This document shows positions 49,501-58,502 of a DNA stretch of 64,000 bases, one piece after another. How positions within the stretch are numbered: position 1 is the first letter of the stretch; the number at the start of each line of letters is the position of its first letter. The DNA is from Faecalicoccus pleomorphus DSM 20574. GTDB taxonomy: Bacteria; Bacillota_I; Bacilli_A; Erysipelotrichales; Erysipelotrichaceae. A program made the translations under genes and the position numbers. The notes below the pieces were generated by a model, which searched no databases, was not told the origin of the DNA, and saw only the letters and a list, made by a program, of their open reading frames with translations. The stretch is taken from assembly GCF_000420345.1 (NCBI RefSeq), contig NZ_ATUT01000010.1, positions 1-64,000 of the forward strand, in the 5' to 3' direction.

Positions 49501-50063
49501 AGCTAAGAACTAGTTTGATCTTTATTCTGATCTGTCTATTGATCGATGACTTTTTCGCCTTTGTATGGCCATCGGATTTCACTTATGCTCATATGAGCTT
49601 TATCAGTCATCTGGGATTCATGGCTTTGATGTTGCTGGTGGTATCGCAATCGTGGCTCACGCGCATCCTGTTATCGTTTCTGTGTGGCATCGTAACGGAT
49701 TTCTTTTTTACACAAGGATTTCCACTGCATACGATTCTTTATACGTGTTTTGGTTATGTGTGTGGGCTTTTGTATCCCTGGATCAAAGATCGCCTGTTAT
49801 ATAGAACCTTATGGGTGTTTGTATTGATGCTTTTACAGGATATTGTTTGTTTCATTTTCTTTTCGTGGACAGGCACGCTTTCGATCCCATTTAAACAATG
49901 GCTTTATACTTTTGGTTTCTTTTCATGGATTCTTAACGGATTGTTATTGTTGGGACTGGAATATGTTTTGGGGGTCATGGATCGCTACACTATGATTCGC
50001 CAAAATCGAATCTTAAAAATGGAACGATCGCGCTATAAGAAATTGCGCTTTATGCGGAAATGA
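49497..50063 (+). CDS. mreD: Rod-shape protein MreD
   Basis: The 188-residue protein has about five to six membrane helices and the typical MreD length and place, overlapping mreC by ATGA. Landmarks are GFMALMLLVVSQSW and CGIVTDFFFTQGFPLHTILY, corresponding to the 'G...D......lG...l.y' helix. It is part of the elongasome membrane complex. A terminator overlaps its stop codon. Confidence 0.85.
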   Translation: MKLRTSLIFILICLLIDDFFAFVWPSDFTYAHMSFISHLGFMALMLLVVSQSWLTRILLSFLCGIVTDFFFTQGFPLHTILYTCFGYVCGLLYPWIKDRLLYRTLWVFVLMLLQDIVCFIFFSWTGTLSIPFKQWLYTFGFFSWILNGLLLLGLEYVLGVMDRYTMIRQNRILKMERSRYKKLRFMRK

Positions 50064-50088
50064 GTGTACTCATTTCTTCTTTTTTTTT
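50057..50088 (+). terminator. Terminator of mreCD
   Basis: GAAATGAGT (50057-50065) pairs perfectly with ACTCATTTC (50068-50076), followed by TTCT and T9. The mreD stop is in the 5' arm. Confidence 0.9.
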
Positions 50089-50125
50089 ATCGATGTGATA
50101 CAATTAGTTCTGGAATGGTGATGTT

Positions 50126-52699
50126 ATGAAAAAATTACTTTTATTAGATGGAAATTCAATGTTGTTTCGTGCTTATTATGCCACGTTATATTCCCACAGA
50201 ATGACGACTTCCAACGGGATTCCCACCAATGCGATCTTTGGCTTTATCATGATGCTCAACAAGGCTATTGAAACGATTAAACCTGATGGAATCCTGGTCG
50301 CATGGGATGCTGGTAAGAAAACATTTCGTCATGACCAATTTGAAGCGTATAAAGGCACGCGTAAGCCAATCGACGAAGAACTGATCGTTCAATTTCCGAT
50401 TGCACGTGAATTTTTGGATACGGCCGGTATTTGCCGCTTTGAGATCGAAGGCTATGAAGCCGATGATATTATCGGTTCGATGGCCAAAAGTCATCCGGAA
50501 GTACAGACTACGATTTTGACCAGTGACAGAGACTTGTTGCAGCTGGTGGATGATTCGACAAGCGTTCTGTTGATGAAAAAAGGAATAACGGATATGGAAT
50601 TGATGGATGCGGCTCATTTTGAAGAAAAATATGGATTGCAGCCGCTTCAGATCATCGATTTAAAAGGATTGATGGGAGATTCCAGCGATAATATACCGGG
50701 TGTAGCTGGGGTCGGTGAGAAAACCGCAACCAAGCTACTTCAACAATACGCAAGTGTAGAAAATGTATATGCACATATTGATGAAATCAAAGGGAAACTG
50801 AAAGAAAAGCTGGAAAAGGATAAAGACAATGCGTTTATGTCCAAGGAGCTGGCAACGATTTATACGAATGTTAAACTTCCTTTTGAAATCGAACAAGTTT
50901 CTTTTGAGGGTTATAAAGAGTCTGTCAATGATTTTTATAAAAAGTATGAAATGCGCTCGTTGATGACAACGACACCGGTAGCTTCTAAAAGTGCGTGGCC
51001 GATCAAAAATGTAACTTCAATCGATCTGGATGAAGAAGATTTGTTGTTGATGCCGGTATGTACCAAGGAGAGCTTTTTGATCCAGAAGCTGTATGGTTTT
51101 ATGATTCCGTACAAAGAAGAAATCCTCTATCTTCGCGTAGAGGATGCCTTAGAAGATGCTGGCTTTAAAAAACTTTTACAGCGAAAGGATCTGCATACAT
51201 GGGATGTTAAAGAAACAAATCATCTATTAGACCGATATGGATTTACAACAGTTGACTTTAAAGAAGATCTTCATATCGCCTGCTTCCTTTTGCATTCACA
51301 GGCAACCGATCTTGATGCATTGGTATTAGCTTTACATATTCAACTGCCGGAAAGCTTTCATGATCTTTCCAAAAAACAAAAGAGTGTGGAAGCGTATGCC
51401 GAACAAAGAATGGTGCCGGTCATGCAGGTGTTTACGGAAGAGATTGCCAAGAAGGAAAAGTCGATTTTAGAAAAGCTGAAAGAAGATAATTTGATGGAGC
51501 TTTATGAAAATATTGAAAAGCCGCTGATTCCGATTTTATACCATATGGAAAATGAGGGGATCGATATTGATGAGCGTACACTGGATGAGATCGGGCAGGC
51601 TACTTCTTTGAAGATGAAAGAACTTTCCAACGAAATTTATGGATATGCCGATAAGATCTTTAATATCAATTCACCAAAACAGTTAGCTTCGGTCTTGTAC
51701 GATGATTTAGGCTTAAAGGGTGGAGGACGTAAGCGAAGCACCAGTGCAGAAGTGTTGGAAAAACTGCGTGGCGTTCATCCAATTATTGAAAGTTTGTTGG
51801 ACTATCGGAAGTTTTCCAAGATCATGTCCACCTACATTGAGGGGTTGAAGAAACACATCCAACCGGATCAAAAGATCCATACGACATTTAATCAAACCAT
51901 GACACAGACAGGACGTCTTTCCAGCAGTGATCCTAACCTGCAAAATATCAGTGTCCGTGATGAAGAAGGACGCGAGATTCGTAAGGCATTTGTGGCTAAG
52001 GAAGGGCATGTTCTGTTGTCGGCAGACTATTCTCAGATCGAGTTGAGGATGTTGGCGCATATGGCCAATGAAACTCATATGATTCAGGCATTTCAGGAGG
52101 ATGTCGATATTCACAATAAGACAGCTACTTTGATCTTTCACTGTCAAAGCGATGAAGTCGATAGCGGTATGCGTCGTATTGCCAAGACGGTCAACTTTGG
52201 TATCGTATATGGACAGACCGCTTTCGGGCTTTCTACACAATTAAAGATTTCACGAAAAGAAGCCACCGAATTTATGGATTCCTATTTTGCCAGTTATCCC
52301 AACATTCATCAGTTTATGAATACGTTGATTGAACAATGTAAAGAAAACGGATATGTAGAAACCTTATTCCATCGTCGGCGTATGATTCCGGAAATTAACG
52401 ATAAAAACTTTATGACAAGAGAATTTGGGAAACGAGCTGCGATGAATGCACCGATTCAGGGAAGTGCTGCGGATTTGATCAAGATTGCCATGATTCGTGT
52501 GAATGAAGCTATGAAAAAGGCCAATGTGAAATCAAAAATGCTTTTACAGATTCACGATGAATTGATTTTTGAAGTTCCGGAAGAAGAATTAGATCAGATG
52601 AAAGCACTTGTCAAGGAAGCCATGGAGAATGCGATGGAGCTGAGAGTTCCTTTAAAGGCCAGTATTCAAGCTGGTAAAACATGGTACGAGGCTAAGTAA
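50126..52699 (+). CDS. polA: DNA polymerase I
   Basis: The 857-residue protein has the 5'-3' exonuclease (LLDGNSMLFRAYYA, EADDIIGSM, TSDRDLLQL, LMGDSSDNIPGV) and a family A polymerase with motif A SADYSQIELRMLAH, the O-helix RRIAKTVNFGIVYGQTAFG and motif C QIHDELIFEVPEE. The middle domain lacks the acidic DEDD residues, so proofreading should be absent, as in many Gram-positive Pol I. TACAAT upstream and GGTGATGTT give promoter and ribosome binding site. It leads the polA-mutM-coaE-dnaB-dnaI operon. Confidence 0.97.
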   Translation: MKKLLLLDGNSMLFRAYYATLYSHRMTTSNGIPTNAIFGFIMMLNKAIETIKPDGILVAWDAGKKTFRHDQFEAYKGTRKPIDEELIVQFPIAREFLDTAGICRFEIEGYEADDIIGSMAKSHPEVQTTILTSDRDLLQLVDDSTSVLLMKKGITDMELMDAAHFEEKYGLQPLQIIDLKGLMGDSSDNIPGVAGVGEKTATKLLQQYASVENVYAHIDEIKGKLKEKLEKDKDNAFMSKELATIYTNVKLPFEIEQVSFEGYKESVNDFYKKYEMRSLMTTTPVASKSAWPIKNVTSIDLDEEDLLLMPVCTKESFLIQKLYGFMIPYKEEILYLRVEDALEDAGFKKLLQRKDLHTWDVKETNHLLDRYGFTTVDFKEDLHIACFLLHSQATDLDALVLALHIQLPESFHDLSKKQKSVEAYAEQRMVPVMQVFTEEIAKKEKSILEKLKEDNLMELYENIEKPLIPILYHMENEGIDIDERTLDEIGQATSLKMKELSNEIYGYADKIFNINSPKQLASVLYDDLGLKGGGRKRSTSAEVLEKLRGVHPIIESLLDYRKFSKIMSTYIEGLKKHIQPDQKIHTTFNQTMTQTGRLSSSDPNLQNISVRDEEGREIRKAFVAKEGHVLLSADYSQIELRMLAHMANETHMIQAFQEDVDIHNKTATLIFHCQSDEVDSGMRRIAKTVNFGIVYGQTAFGLSTQLKISRKEATEFMDSYFASYPNIHQFMNTLIEQCKENGYVETLFHRRRMIPEINDKNFMTREFGKRAAMNAPIQGSAADLIKIAMIRVNEAMKKANVKSKMLLQIHDELIFEVPEEELDQMKALVKEAMENAMELRVPLKASIQAGKTWYEAK

Positions 52700-53527
52700 A
52701 TGCCGGAAGCACCTGAAGTACAAACTGTGATTTCCACGTTGGAAGTACAGATTCACGATTTGCAAATCGAAGAAGTGCAGGTCGTATATCCTAAGATCGT
52801 GGAACATACAACGCCGGAAGCCTTTATCAAACAGCTTACCGGCCAGCATTTTCGAAAATTTTTTCGCTGGGGGAAATATCTTCTATTTGTCCTGGATGAC
52901 TATGATCTGGTAGTACATTTACGCATGGAAGGTAAGTTTTATTTGTTGAAGCAGCCTTCACAGGATAAGCACGTTCACATTCGTTTTCGTCTAAGCGATG
53001 GAAGATGGATGTGCTATCATGATACACGTAAGTTTGGCCGTATGCAGGTGTACACTCACAATAATGATCCATTTGCCCATCCTTGTTTTGAAAAGCTGGG
53101 TTATGATGTTCTGGATCCACGATTGGATGGAGCGTATCTGTATCAGAAAATACATCCGTTAAAAAAGAATTTAAAATCGTGCCTGCTGGATCAAAGCATT
53201 GTAGCCGGCATCGGTAATATCTATGCCGATGAAATTTGTTTTGCGTGTGGTTTGGATCCACGTTCCCGCAGTGCAAGAATTTCTAAAAAAGATTGCGAAA
53301 ATCTGGCATTTCATACAAAAAGGATCATGAAAGGGGCGATGAAAGCCGGAGGAACGACCATTCGCAGCTATACATCCAGTCTTGGTGTTACCGGATTGTT
53401 TCAGTTAAAGTTAAAAGTACATGCACAGGCCGGCAAGCCTTGTCCAAACTGTCAGACAACTATACGAAAGATCACCGTATCGCAAAGGGGGACGTATTTA
53501 TGCCCAAAATGTCAAAAAAGAAAATAA
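52700..53527 (+). CDS. mutM: Formamidopyrimidine-DNA glycosylase
   Basis: The 275-residue protein begins MPEAPEVQTVISTL; Pro2 is the Schiff-base nucleophile and Glu3 the acid. It has the lysine-containing GKYLLF loop, VAGIGNIYADEICF and a C-terminal zinc finger (CPNCQ ... GTYLCPKCQ). It excises 8-oxoguanine and cuts the backbone. Family members usually read PELPEVE or PEGPEVE; here PEAPEVQ is a mild variant. It begins directly after the polA stop and overlaps coaE. Confidence 0.95.
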   Translation: MPEAPEVQTVISTLEVQIHDLQIEEVQVVYPKIVEHTTPEAFIKQLTGQHFRKFFRWGKYLLFVLDDYDLVVHLRMEGKFYLLKQPSQDKHVHIRFRLSDGRWMCYHDTRKFGRMQVYTHNNDPFAHPCFEKLGYDVLDPRLDGAYLYQKIHPLKKNLKSCLLDQSIVAGIGNIYADEICFACGLDPRSRSARISKKDCENLAFHTKRIMKGAMKAGGTTIRSYTSSLGVTGLFQLKLKVHAQAGKPCPNCQTTIRKITVSQRGTYLCPKCQKRK

Positions 53528-54096
53528 TTGCCATTACCGGAAGCATGGGATCGGGGAAATCCATGGTATCGTCCATGTTAAAAGAGAATTTCCCGGTTTT
53601 AGATGTCGATCAAGTCAATAGACAGCTGATTGAAAAAGGAAACAAGGGATATCGGCAATTAGTAAAAGAAATGAAGATTCCTTTGGATGAAAAAAAGAAC
53701 ATTGATAAACCGGCATTTGCGCAACGCATGTTTACAGATAAAGCTTATAAACAAAAAGTGGAGTCAATCTTACATCCACTGATCGTGGAAAGTATGCAAG
53801 AATGGATCGAACAACAGGAAAATACATTAGTTTTTGTAGAAGTTCCTTTATTGTTTGAATCGCATATGGAAGATCTTTTTGATGAGATCTGGTGTGTTGT
53901 CTGTGATGAGGAAGTGGCTTTACAAAGACTGGAAACAAAACGACATATTACCAGAGAAAATGCCAAAGCGCGCTTAGCCTGTCAGTATTCTCCGATCATC
54001 AAGATGCAGCAAAGTGATGTGGTCCTTTATAACAATGGCACTTTGGAGCAGCTAAGAGAACAAGTCAAGCTCCATTTAGAAAGGAGCCTTGCATGA
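53500..54096 (+). CDS. coaE: Dephospho-CoA kinase
   Basis: The 198-residue kinase has the P-loop ITGSMGSGKSMVSSML, the DVDQVNRQLIEKG stretch and the lid VEVPLLFESHMEDLFD. It phosphorylates dephospho-CoA in the last step of CoA synthesis. ATG 53500 follows GGGGGACGTATTT; the longer frame from 53293 lies inside mutM and is rejected. It overlaps both neighbours. Confidence 0.95.
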   Translation: MPKMSKKKIIAITGSMGSGKSMVSSMLKENFPVLDVDQVNRQLIEKGNKGYRQLVKEMKIPLDEKKNIDKPAFAQRMFTDKAYKQKVESILHPLIVESMQEWIEQQENTLVFVEVPLLFESHMEDLFDEIWCVVCDEEVALQRLETKRHITRENAKARLACQYSPIIKMQQSDVVLYNNGTLEQLREQVKLHLERSLA

Positions 54097-55244
54097 GTCG
54101 AGAAACCTGTCGCATCCAAATGCCTTTTTCACTTTCAGAACAACAAAGAGATTCGCTGCATCTGTTGTATGGATCTTTGATCGGAAAAGAAGCACAGTGC
54201 CTGTACGATGTTTTTTCCACGTTATCTAAAAAAGAACAACTCTATGATTTACAAGATGTACAGAAGATCGTTCATTTAAGTCCAACAAGGTTTGAATATG
54301 CTCGTAAGCAGCTGGAACAATATAATCTCTTACAGACATATCGGGAGACGATCAAAGCTGAATACTTATTCATTTTACAGCCGCCCAAAGAGCCGCAGCT
54401 CTTTTTGCAGCATGATATTTATTCAAGAATCTTTTTGGAAAAAGAAGGTTCTTCACAGTTAGATCGTATGAAGCTTTTCTTTTCGAAAGAATGTTTGTGT
54501 ACGAAAACCATGGTCAACATCAGTGAACCTTTAGATGTATCGATTTTAGAAAACTGGACTTCTAAAAAGGAAGAAGCGTTAGATAAAACACAGATTCATA
54601 TTCCTTCCAATACAACTTATCCCTTTGACTTTAATGTGTTGTTCAAAGGTATGGAACGCGTGATACCACAACGTCTTCGCACAAGACAAAATTTGGAGCG
54701 TATCTATGATTTAGCGCGTATCTTTGGCATTGATGAAAAAAACATGCGGCGCTATTTGTCTTTAAGCATTGATCCACAAAAAACAAAGATCGATTTTGAA
54801 GGGTTGAGAAACAAGGTAATCGCTGCACAAGATCTTCCTATACATTCGCAGGATCCTTATACACTTTCACCGATTGCCTATCTGCAACAAAAACAAAACG
54901 GTATGCCGGTTGCCAGAGCGGACAAGCTTTTATTGGAGAAGATGATGGTAGATTATCGCTTGCCGGCAGAGGTCATCAATGTGCTGATCGACTATGCTTT
55001 AAAGGCGACCGATCAAAAGTTCAGTCGATCCTTTGTGGAAAAAGTGGCCAGCTCCTGGGCACGTTTAAAGATCGATACCAAAGAAAAAGCGATGGAACAA
55101 ACCATCAGCTATAAAAACACAAAAGTAGAAAACGTACCGGAATGGTATGCGGATACAAAACAGACAGAGCCGGATGAAGAATTAAAGGCAAGAATTGCCC
55201 GTCTGCAAGAGAAATTGGGAGAAACAAACCATGGAGAGAATTAA
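54093..55244 (+). CDS. dnaB: Primosomal protein DnaB (replication initiation and membrane attachment)
   Basis: The 383-residue protein has the Gram-positive DnaB layout: an N-terminal winged-helix region (LSLTRFEYARKQLEQYNLLQ-like) and a C-terminal DnaD-like domain (ADKLLLEKMMVDYRLPAEV, INVLIDYALKATD). It helps load the replicative helicase on the origin or on restarted forks with DnaD and DnaI. It is not the helicase, which is at 35.6 kb. It overlaps coaE by ATGA and dnaI by 14 nt; nrdR, often present before it, is missing here. Confidence 0.87.
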   Translation: MSRETCRIQMPFSLSEQQRDSLHLLYGSLIGKEAQCLYDVFSTLSKKEQLYDLQDVQKIVHLSPTRFEYARKQLEQYNLLQTYRETIKAEYLFILQPPKEPQLFLQHDIYSRIFLEKEGSSQLDRMKLFFSKECLCTKTMVNISEPLDVSILENWTSKKEEALDKTQIHIPSNTTYPFDFNVLFKGMERVIPQRLRTRQNLERIYDLARIFGIDEKNMRRYLSLSIDPQKTKIDFEGLRNKVIAAQDLPIHSQDPYTLSPIAYLQQKQNGMPVARADKLLLEKMMVDYRLPAEVINVLIDYALKATDQKFSRSFVEKVASSWARLKIDTKEKAMEQTISYKNTKVENVPEWYADTKQTEPDEELKARIARLQEKLGETNHGEN

Positions 55245-56112
55245 AGTAGCATCAAAGATTGCAGAAGATCTATATAAACCGTTGTTGGAAGATGCACGCA
55301 TCCTTCATTTTTTAAAACAACATCAAAAGGATATCGACTTTTTAAAAAAGCACGCTTCTGATTTTTTTATGTGGCAGGAAACATTGGATAAATGTAAACA
55401 CTGTCAGGGATTGTTTCAATGTAGTCAACCGTTACGGGGAAAAGTCAAAACATTGGAATTTGATGAAAGCGGATATTTAATTCAAAATTTTGTTTCCTGC
55501 AAATACAAGAAGAAGGATGAAAAGAAACACGAACATGAAAGAAATTATCGACTCAGCCATTTAAGCTATCAAGAATTAGAAATTGATTTAAAAGGCATGA
55601 CAGAGCATCAAAGCATGGAATATTTAATGGTTTATGAAAAAATGCTGGAGTCAATAGAGAGTGATAAAGGTGTATTCCTTCATGGACAGCCTGGGGTTGG
55701 CAAGACCTATCTTTGTATCGGCATGGCCAATTATTATGCTCAGAATCAAAAGAGCGTTTCCTTTGTGAAAATGCCACAGTTTATCAGTGAATTAAAACAA
55801 GCGATGTATGATAATGACTTTCGGCAAAAACAGATGAATGCGTTGAAGTTTTCTGACATCGTGTTCTTAGATGATATCGGTGCCGAGGCTTTAAGTGCCT
55901 GGACAAGAGATGAGATCTTACTGCCAATCCTGGAATATCGGATGAATCATAAAAAGAAGACGTATTTTACCAGTAACTATGCTTTAGAGGAACTTTTGAA
56001 TCAATATATCATTCGGGGAGAACCAAACTCTAAGGTCAGTGCTTTACGAATTCTGGAAAGAATCAAAAGTTTGGCAGTGATTTGTAAATTATCTGGGGAA
56101 TCCAGACGTTAA
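55231..56112 (+). CDS. dnaI: Helicase loader DnaI
   Basis: The 293-residue AAA+ protein has an N-terminal zinc-binding region with Cys55, Cys58, Cys64 and Cys90, Walker A GQPGVGKTYLCIG, Walker B DIVFLDDIGAE and the arginine-rich end RILERIKSLAVICKLSG. It loads the replicative helicase onto DNA. ATG 55231 with GGGAGAAACAAACC upstream is preferred to the frame opening at 55195 inside dnaB. It closes the polA operon. Confidence 0.92.
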   Translation: MERIKVASKIAEDLYKPLLEDARILHFLKQHQKDIDFLKKHASDFFMWQETLDKCKHCQGLFQCSQPLRGKVKTLEFDESGYLIQNFVSCKYKKKDEKKHEHERNYRLSHLSYQELEIDLKGMTEHQSMEYLMVYEKMLESIESDKGVFLHGQPGVGKTYLCIGMANYYAQNQKSVSFVKMPQFISELKQAMYDNDFRQKQMNALKFSDIVFLDDIGAEALSAWTRDEILLPILEYRMNHKKKTYFTSNYALEELLNQYIIRGEPNSKVSALRILERIKSLAVICKLSGESRR

Positions 56113-56115
56113 TTC

Positions 56116-56144
56116 TTTTCAAATGCTTACATTTGGAGTAAAAT
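56116..56144 (+). promoter_or_regulatory. fba promoter with inverted repeat in the spacer
   Basis: TAAAAT (56139-56144) is the best -10, with a weak TTTTCA at 17 bp. CAAATG-CTTA-CATTTG (56120-56135) is a perfect inverted repeat within the spacer, a typical repressor position. It does not match the CcpA cre consensus. Confidence 0.5.
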
Positions 56145-56179
56145 AGACATAGCAAAACATAAAGGAGGAAATTGAAATT

Positions 56180-57049
56180 ATGTTAGTATCTGCTACTGAA
56201 ATGATCAACAAGGCGCATGAAGGACATTATGCGATCGGTGCCTTTAACATCAACAACCTTGAATGGACAAAAGCGATTCTGGCAGCTGCTGAAGAAGTAA
56301 AATCACCAGTTATGTTGGGTGTTTCTGAAGGTGCTGCAAAATATATGTGCGGATTCAAGACTGTTGTTGCAATGGTTAAAGAAATCCACGATTATATGGG
56401 AATTACTGTTCCTGTAGCAATCCATTTGGATCATGGAACTTACGAAGGAGCTAAAGCTGCTATTGAAGCTGGATTCACTTCTGTAATGTTTGATGGTTCT
56501 CACTATGATTTCGAAGAAAACTTGGCTAAATCAAAAGAAATGATCGAATTAGCTCATTCAAAAGGATTGTCTATCGAATGTGAAGTTGGTGGAATTGGTG
56601 GTGAAGAAGACGGTGTCGTTTCTGCCGGTGAATTAGCTGATCCTGAAGAATGTAAGATCATTGCCGAATTAGGTGTAGATTTCTTAGCTGCCGGTATCGG
56701 TAACATCCATGGAAAATACCCTGCAAACTGGGCTGGTTTGAGCTTTGATCGTTTAGCTGAAATCCAGGCTTCTACAAACGGTAAACCATTAGTATTACAC
56801 GGTGGTTCTGGTATCCCTCGTGAACAAGTTAAGAAAGCCATTGATTTAGGTGTTTCTAAAGTTAACGTAAATACAGAATGCCAGCTTGTATTTGCAGATG
56901 CTACTCGTAAATACATCGAAGCCGGAAAAGATCAGGAAGGAAAAGGTTACGATCCACGTAAACTGTTGAAACCAGGAGCTGATGCCATCACTGAATTAGT
57001 AAAAGAAATGATGACAAACTTCTTCGGTTCTGCTGGAAAAGCTGAATAA
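56180..57049 (+). CDS. fba: Class II fructose-1,6-bisphosphate aldolase
   Basis: The 289-residue protein has class II landmarks: GAFNINNLEW, HLDHGTYEGAKAA with the zinc histidine, DGSHYDFEEN, ECEVGGIGGEEDGV, and LHGGSGIPREQVKKAI with a further histidine. It cleaves fructose-1,6-bisphosphate in glycolysis using Zn2+. AAAGGAGG is a strong ribosome binding site. Codon choice is visibly more biased than in neighbours, as expected of a highly expressed gene. It is followed by murA, as in Bacillus, where fbaA lies near murZ. Confidence 0.97.
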   Translation: MLVSATEMINKAHEGHYAIGAFNINNLEWTKAILAAAEEVKSPVMLGVSEGAAKYMCGFKTVVAMVKEIHDYMGITVPVAIHLDHGTYEGAKAAIEAGFTSVMFDGSHYDFEENLAKSKEMIELAHSKGLSIECEVGGIGGEEDGVVSAGELADPEECKIIAELGVDFLAAGIGNIHGKYPANWAGLSFDRLAEIQASTNGKPLVLHGGSGIPREQVKKAIDLGVSKVNVNTECQLVFADATRKYIEAGKDQEGKGYDPRKLLKPGADAITELVKEMMTNFFGSAGKAE

Positions 57050-57062
57050 TTCAAAACCTTAT

Positions 57063-57094
57063 AGAGTCGGATGCGTCCGGCTCTTTTTCTTTTT
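57063..57094 (+). terminator. Terminator of fba
   Basis: AGAGTCGGA (57063-57071) pairs with TCCGGCTCT (57076-57084) with one wobble, followed by T-rich sequence. Confidence 0.88.
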
Positions 57095-57194
57095 CCTCCT
57101 TGTAATTTCATAAACATTTCTTTAGAATAAAAAGGAACACTTGAAATGAACACAGTTTTGTGTATGATATATAAGCATGTCTAGGAGGTAAGGT

Positions 57195-58460
57195 ATGGAG
57201 GAAATAATCAAGATCGAAGGGGGCCATCCTTTACGGGGGACAGTACGAATCAGTGGTTCTAAGAATTCAACGGTGGCATTAATTCCTGCCTGTGTTTTAG
57301 CCAACGAACCAGTAACGATTTATGGTGTTCCTAACATCAGTGATGTGGAATCCTTAAAAGTCTTGTTAGAAGAATTAGATGTAGATGTAAAACAGTGTGA
57401 TGAAGAAACACTTTATATAGATCCAAGTCAAATGAACAATAAGCCTATGGTATCACAGGCTGTTAGTAAGCTTAGAGCCAGCTATTATTTTATGGGGGCT
57501 TTATTAGGAAAGTTCGGTCATGTAGAGATCAAAATGCCGGGTGGATGTTATTTGGGGCCTCGTCCTATTGATTTGCACTTAAAAGGCTTTGAAGCTTTAG
57601 GGGCTACTGTACAATATACAAAAGGTTGTTATATTCTGGATGCCAAGGAACTGGTAGGAACGAATATCTTTTTGGATATCAGTTCTGTAGGGGCAACAAT
57701 CAATATCATGATGGCAGCTGTCTATGCCAAAGGACGAACAGTTATTGAAAATGCGGCCAGAGAACCGGAAATCATTGATATTGCTACGCTTTTAAATAAA
57801 ATGGGGGCACGTATTCATGGTATGGGTACCAGTACGCTGACCATTGATGGGGTAGAACGATTGGGTGGTTGCATGCATGAGATCATTCCGGATCGTATTG
57901 AAGCCAGTACCTATCTGATCATCGCAGCAGCTATGGCCGATACCATGCGTATTGAAAATATAATTCCACAGCATGTGGAAGCTATCACAATGAAGCTGAA
58001 GGAAATCGGTATTCAAATGAAGGTAGAGTCGGATGCAATCGAAGTGTATAAGACAGAAGGACCTTTAAAGCCAACTGATATTCTGACAAAACCATATCCA
58101 GGTTTTGCCACGGATGTTCAGCAGCCTTTTACGGCACTTTTGACACGTGCTCAGGGACAATCGGTCGTAACGGAAACCATCTATACAGAGCGTTTCAAGC
58201 ATTGTTATGAACTGAATAAAATGGGAGCGGATATTGATGTTCGTGTGCCAAGTTCCTTTATCAATGGAAATACGCCTTTAACTGGAACCAGTGTTACGGC
58301 AACCGATCTTCGCTGTGGAGCTTGTCTTGTGATTGCCGCTTTGATGGCAGAAGGCGTAACGGAAATTCATGACGTCTATCATATCGATCGAGGATATGAG
58401 GATCTGGATGGAAAATTAAAATCGTTAGGCGCTGTGCTTTGGCGAGAAGAAGTTGAATAG
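57195..58460 (+). CDS. murA: UDP-N-acetylglucosamine 1-carboxyvinyltransferase
   Basis: The 421-residue enzyme has Lys23 and Asn24 in GSKNSTVALI, the active-site loop PGGCYLGPRPIDLH with Cys118, and GFATDVQQPFTALL. It makes the first committed cell-wall precursor and is the fosfomycin target. Cys at the active-site position predicts sensitivity rather than the Asp-type resistance. Position after fba fits the second Gram-positive paralogue (MurZ/MurA2). AGGAGGTAAGGT precedes the ATG. Confidence 0.96.
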   Translation: MEEIIKIEGGHPLRGTVRISGSKNSTVALIPACVLANEPVTIYGVPNISDVESLKVLLEELDVDVKQCDEETLYIDPSQMNNKPMVSQAVSKLRASYYFMGALLGKFGHVEIKMPGGCYLGPRPIDLHLKGFEALGATVQYTKGCYILDAKELVGTNIFLDISSVGATINIMMAAVYAKGRTVIENAAREPEIIDIATLLNKMGARIHGMGTSTLTIDGVERLGGCMHEIIPDRIEASTYLIIAAAMADTMRIENIIPQHVEAITMKLKEIGIQMKVESDAIEVYKTEGPLKPTDILTKPYPGFATDVQQPFTALLTRAQGQSVVTETIYTERFKHCYELNKMGADIDVRVPSSFINGNTPLTGTSVTATDLRCGACLVIAALMAEGVTEIHDVYHIDRGYEDLDGKLKSLGAVLWREEVE

Positions 58461-58487
58461 ACTGCAATTGATTTTGCGGTCTTTTTT
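58460..58487 (+). terminator. Terminator of murA
   Basis: GACTGCAA (58460-58467) pairs with TTGCGGTC (58474-58481) with one wobble and ends in T6. The six-base loop TTGATT is also the -35 box of the next promoter. Confidence 0.88.
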
Positions 58488-58496
58488 CTTTATCAT
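58468..58496 (+). promoter_or_regulatory. Promoter giving a leaderless LytTR transcript
   Basis: TTGATT (58468-58473), a 17-bp spacer and TATCAT (58491-58496), which ends six bases before ATG 58503. Transcription should start at the A of the start codon; no ribosome binding site is present. Confidence 0.65.
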
Positions 58497-58502
58497 AAAA
58501 GT

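Noticed and set aside
52836-53276. 146-codon antisense ORF over mutM
   Set aside because: It is a mirror of mutM codons without start signals or a known fold.
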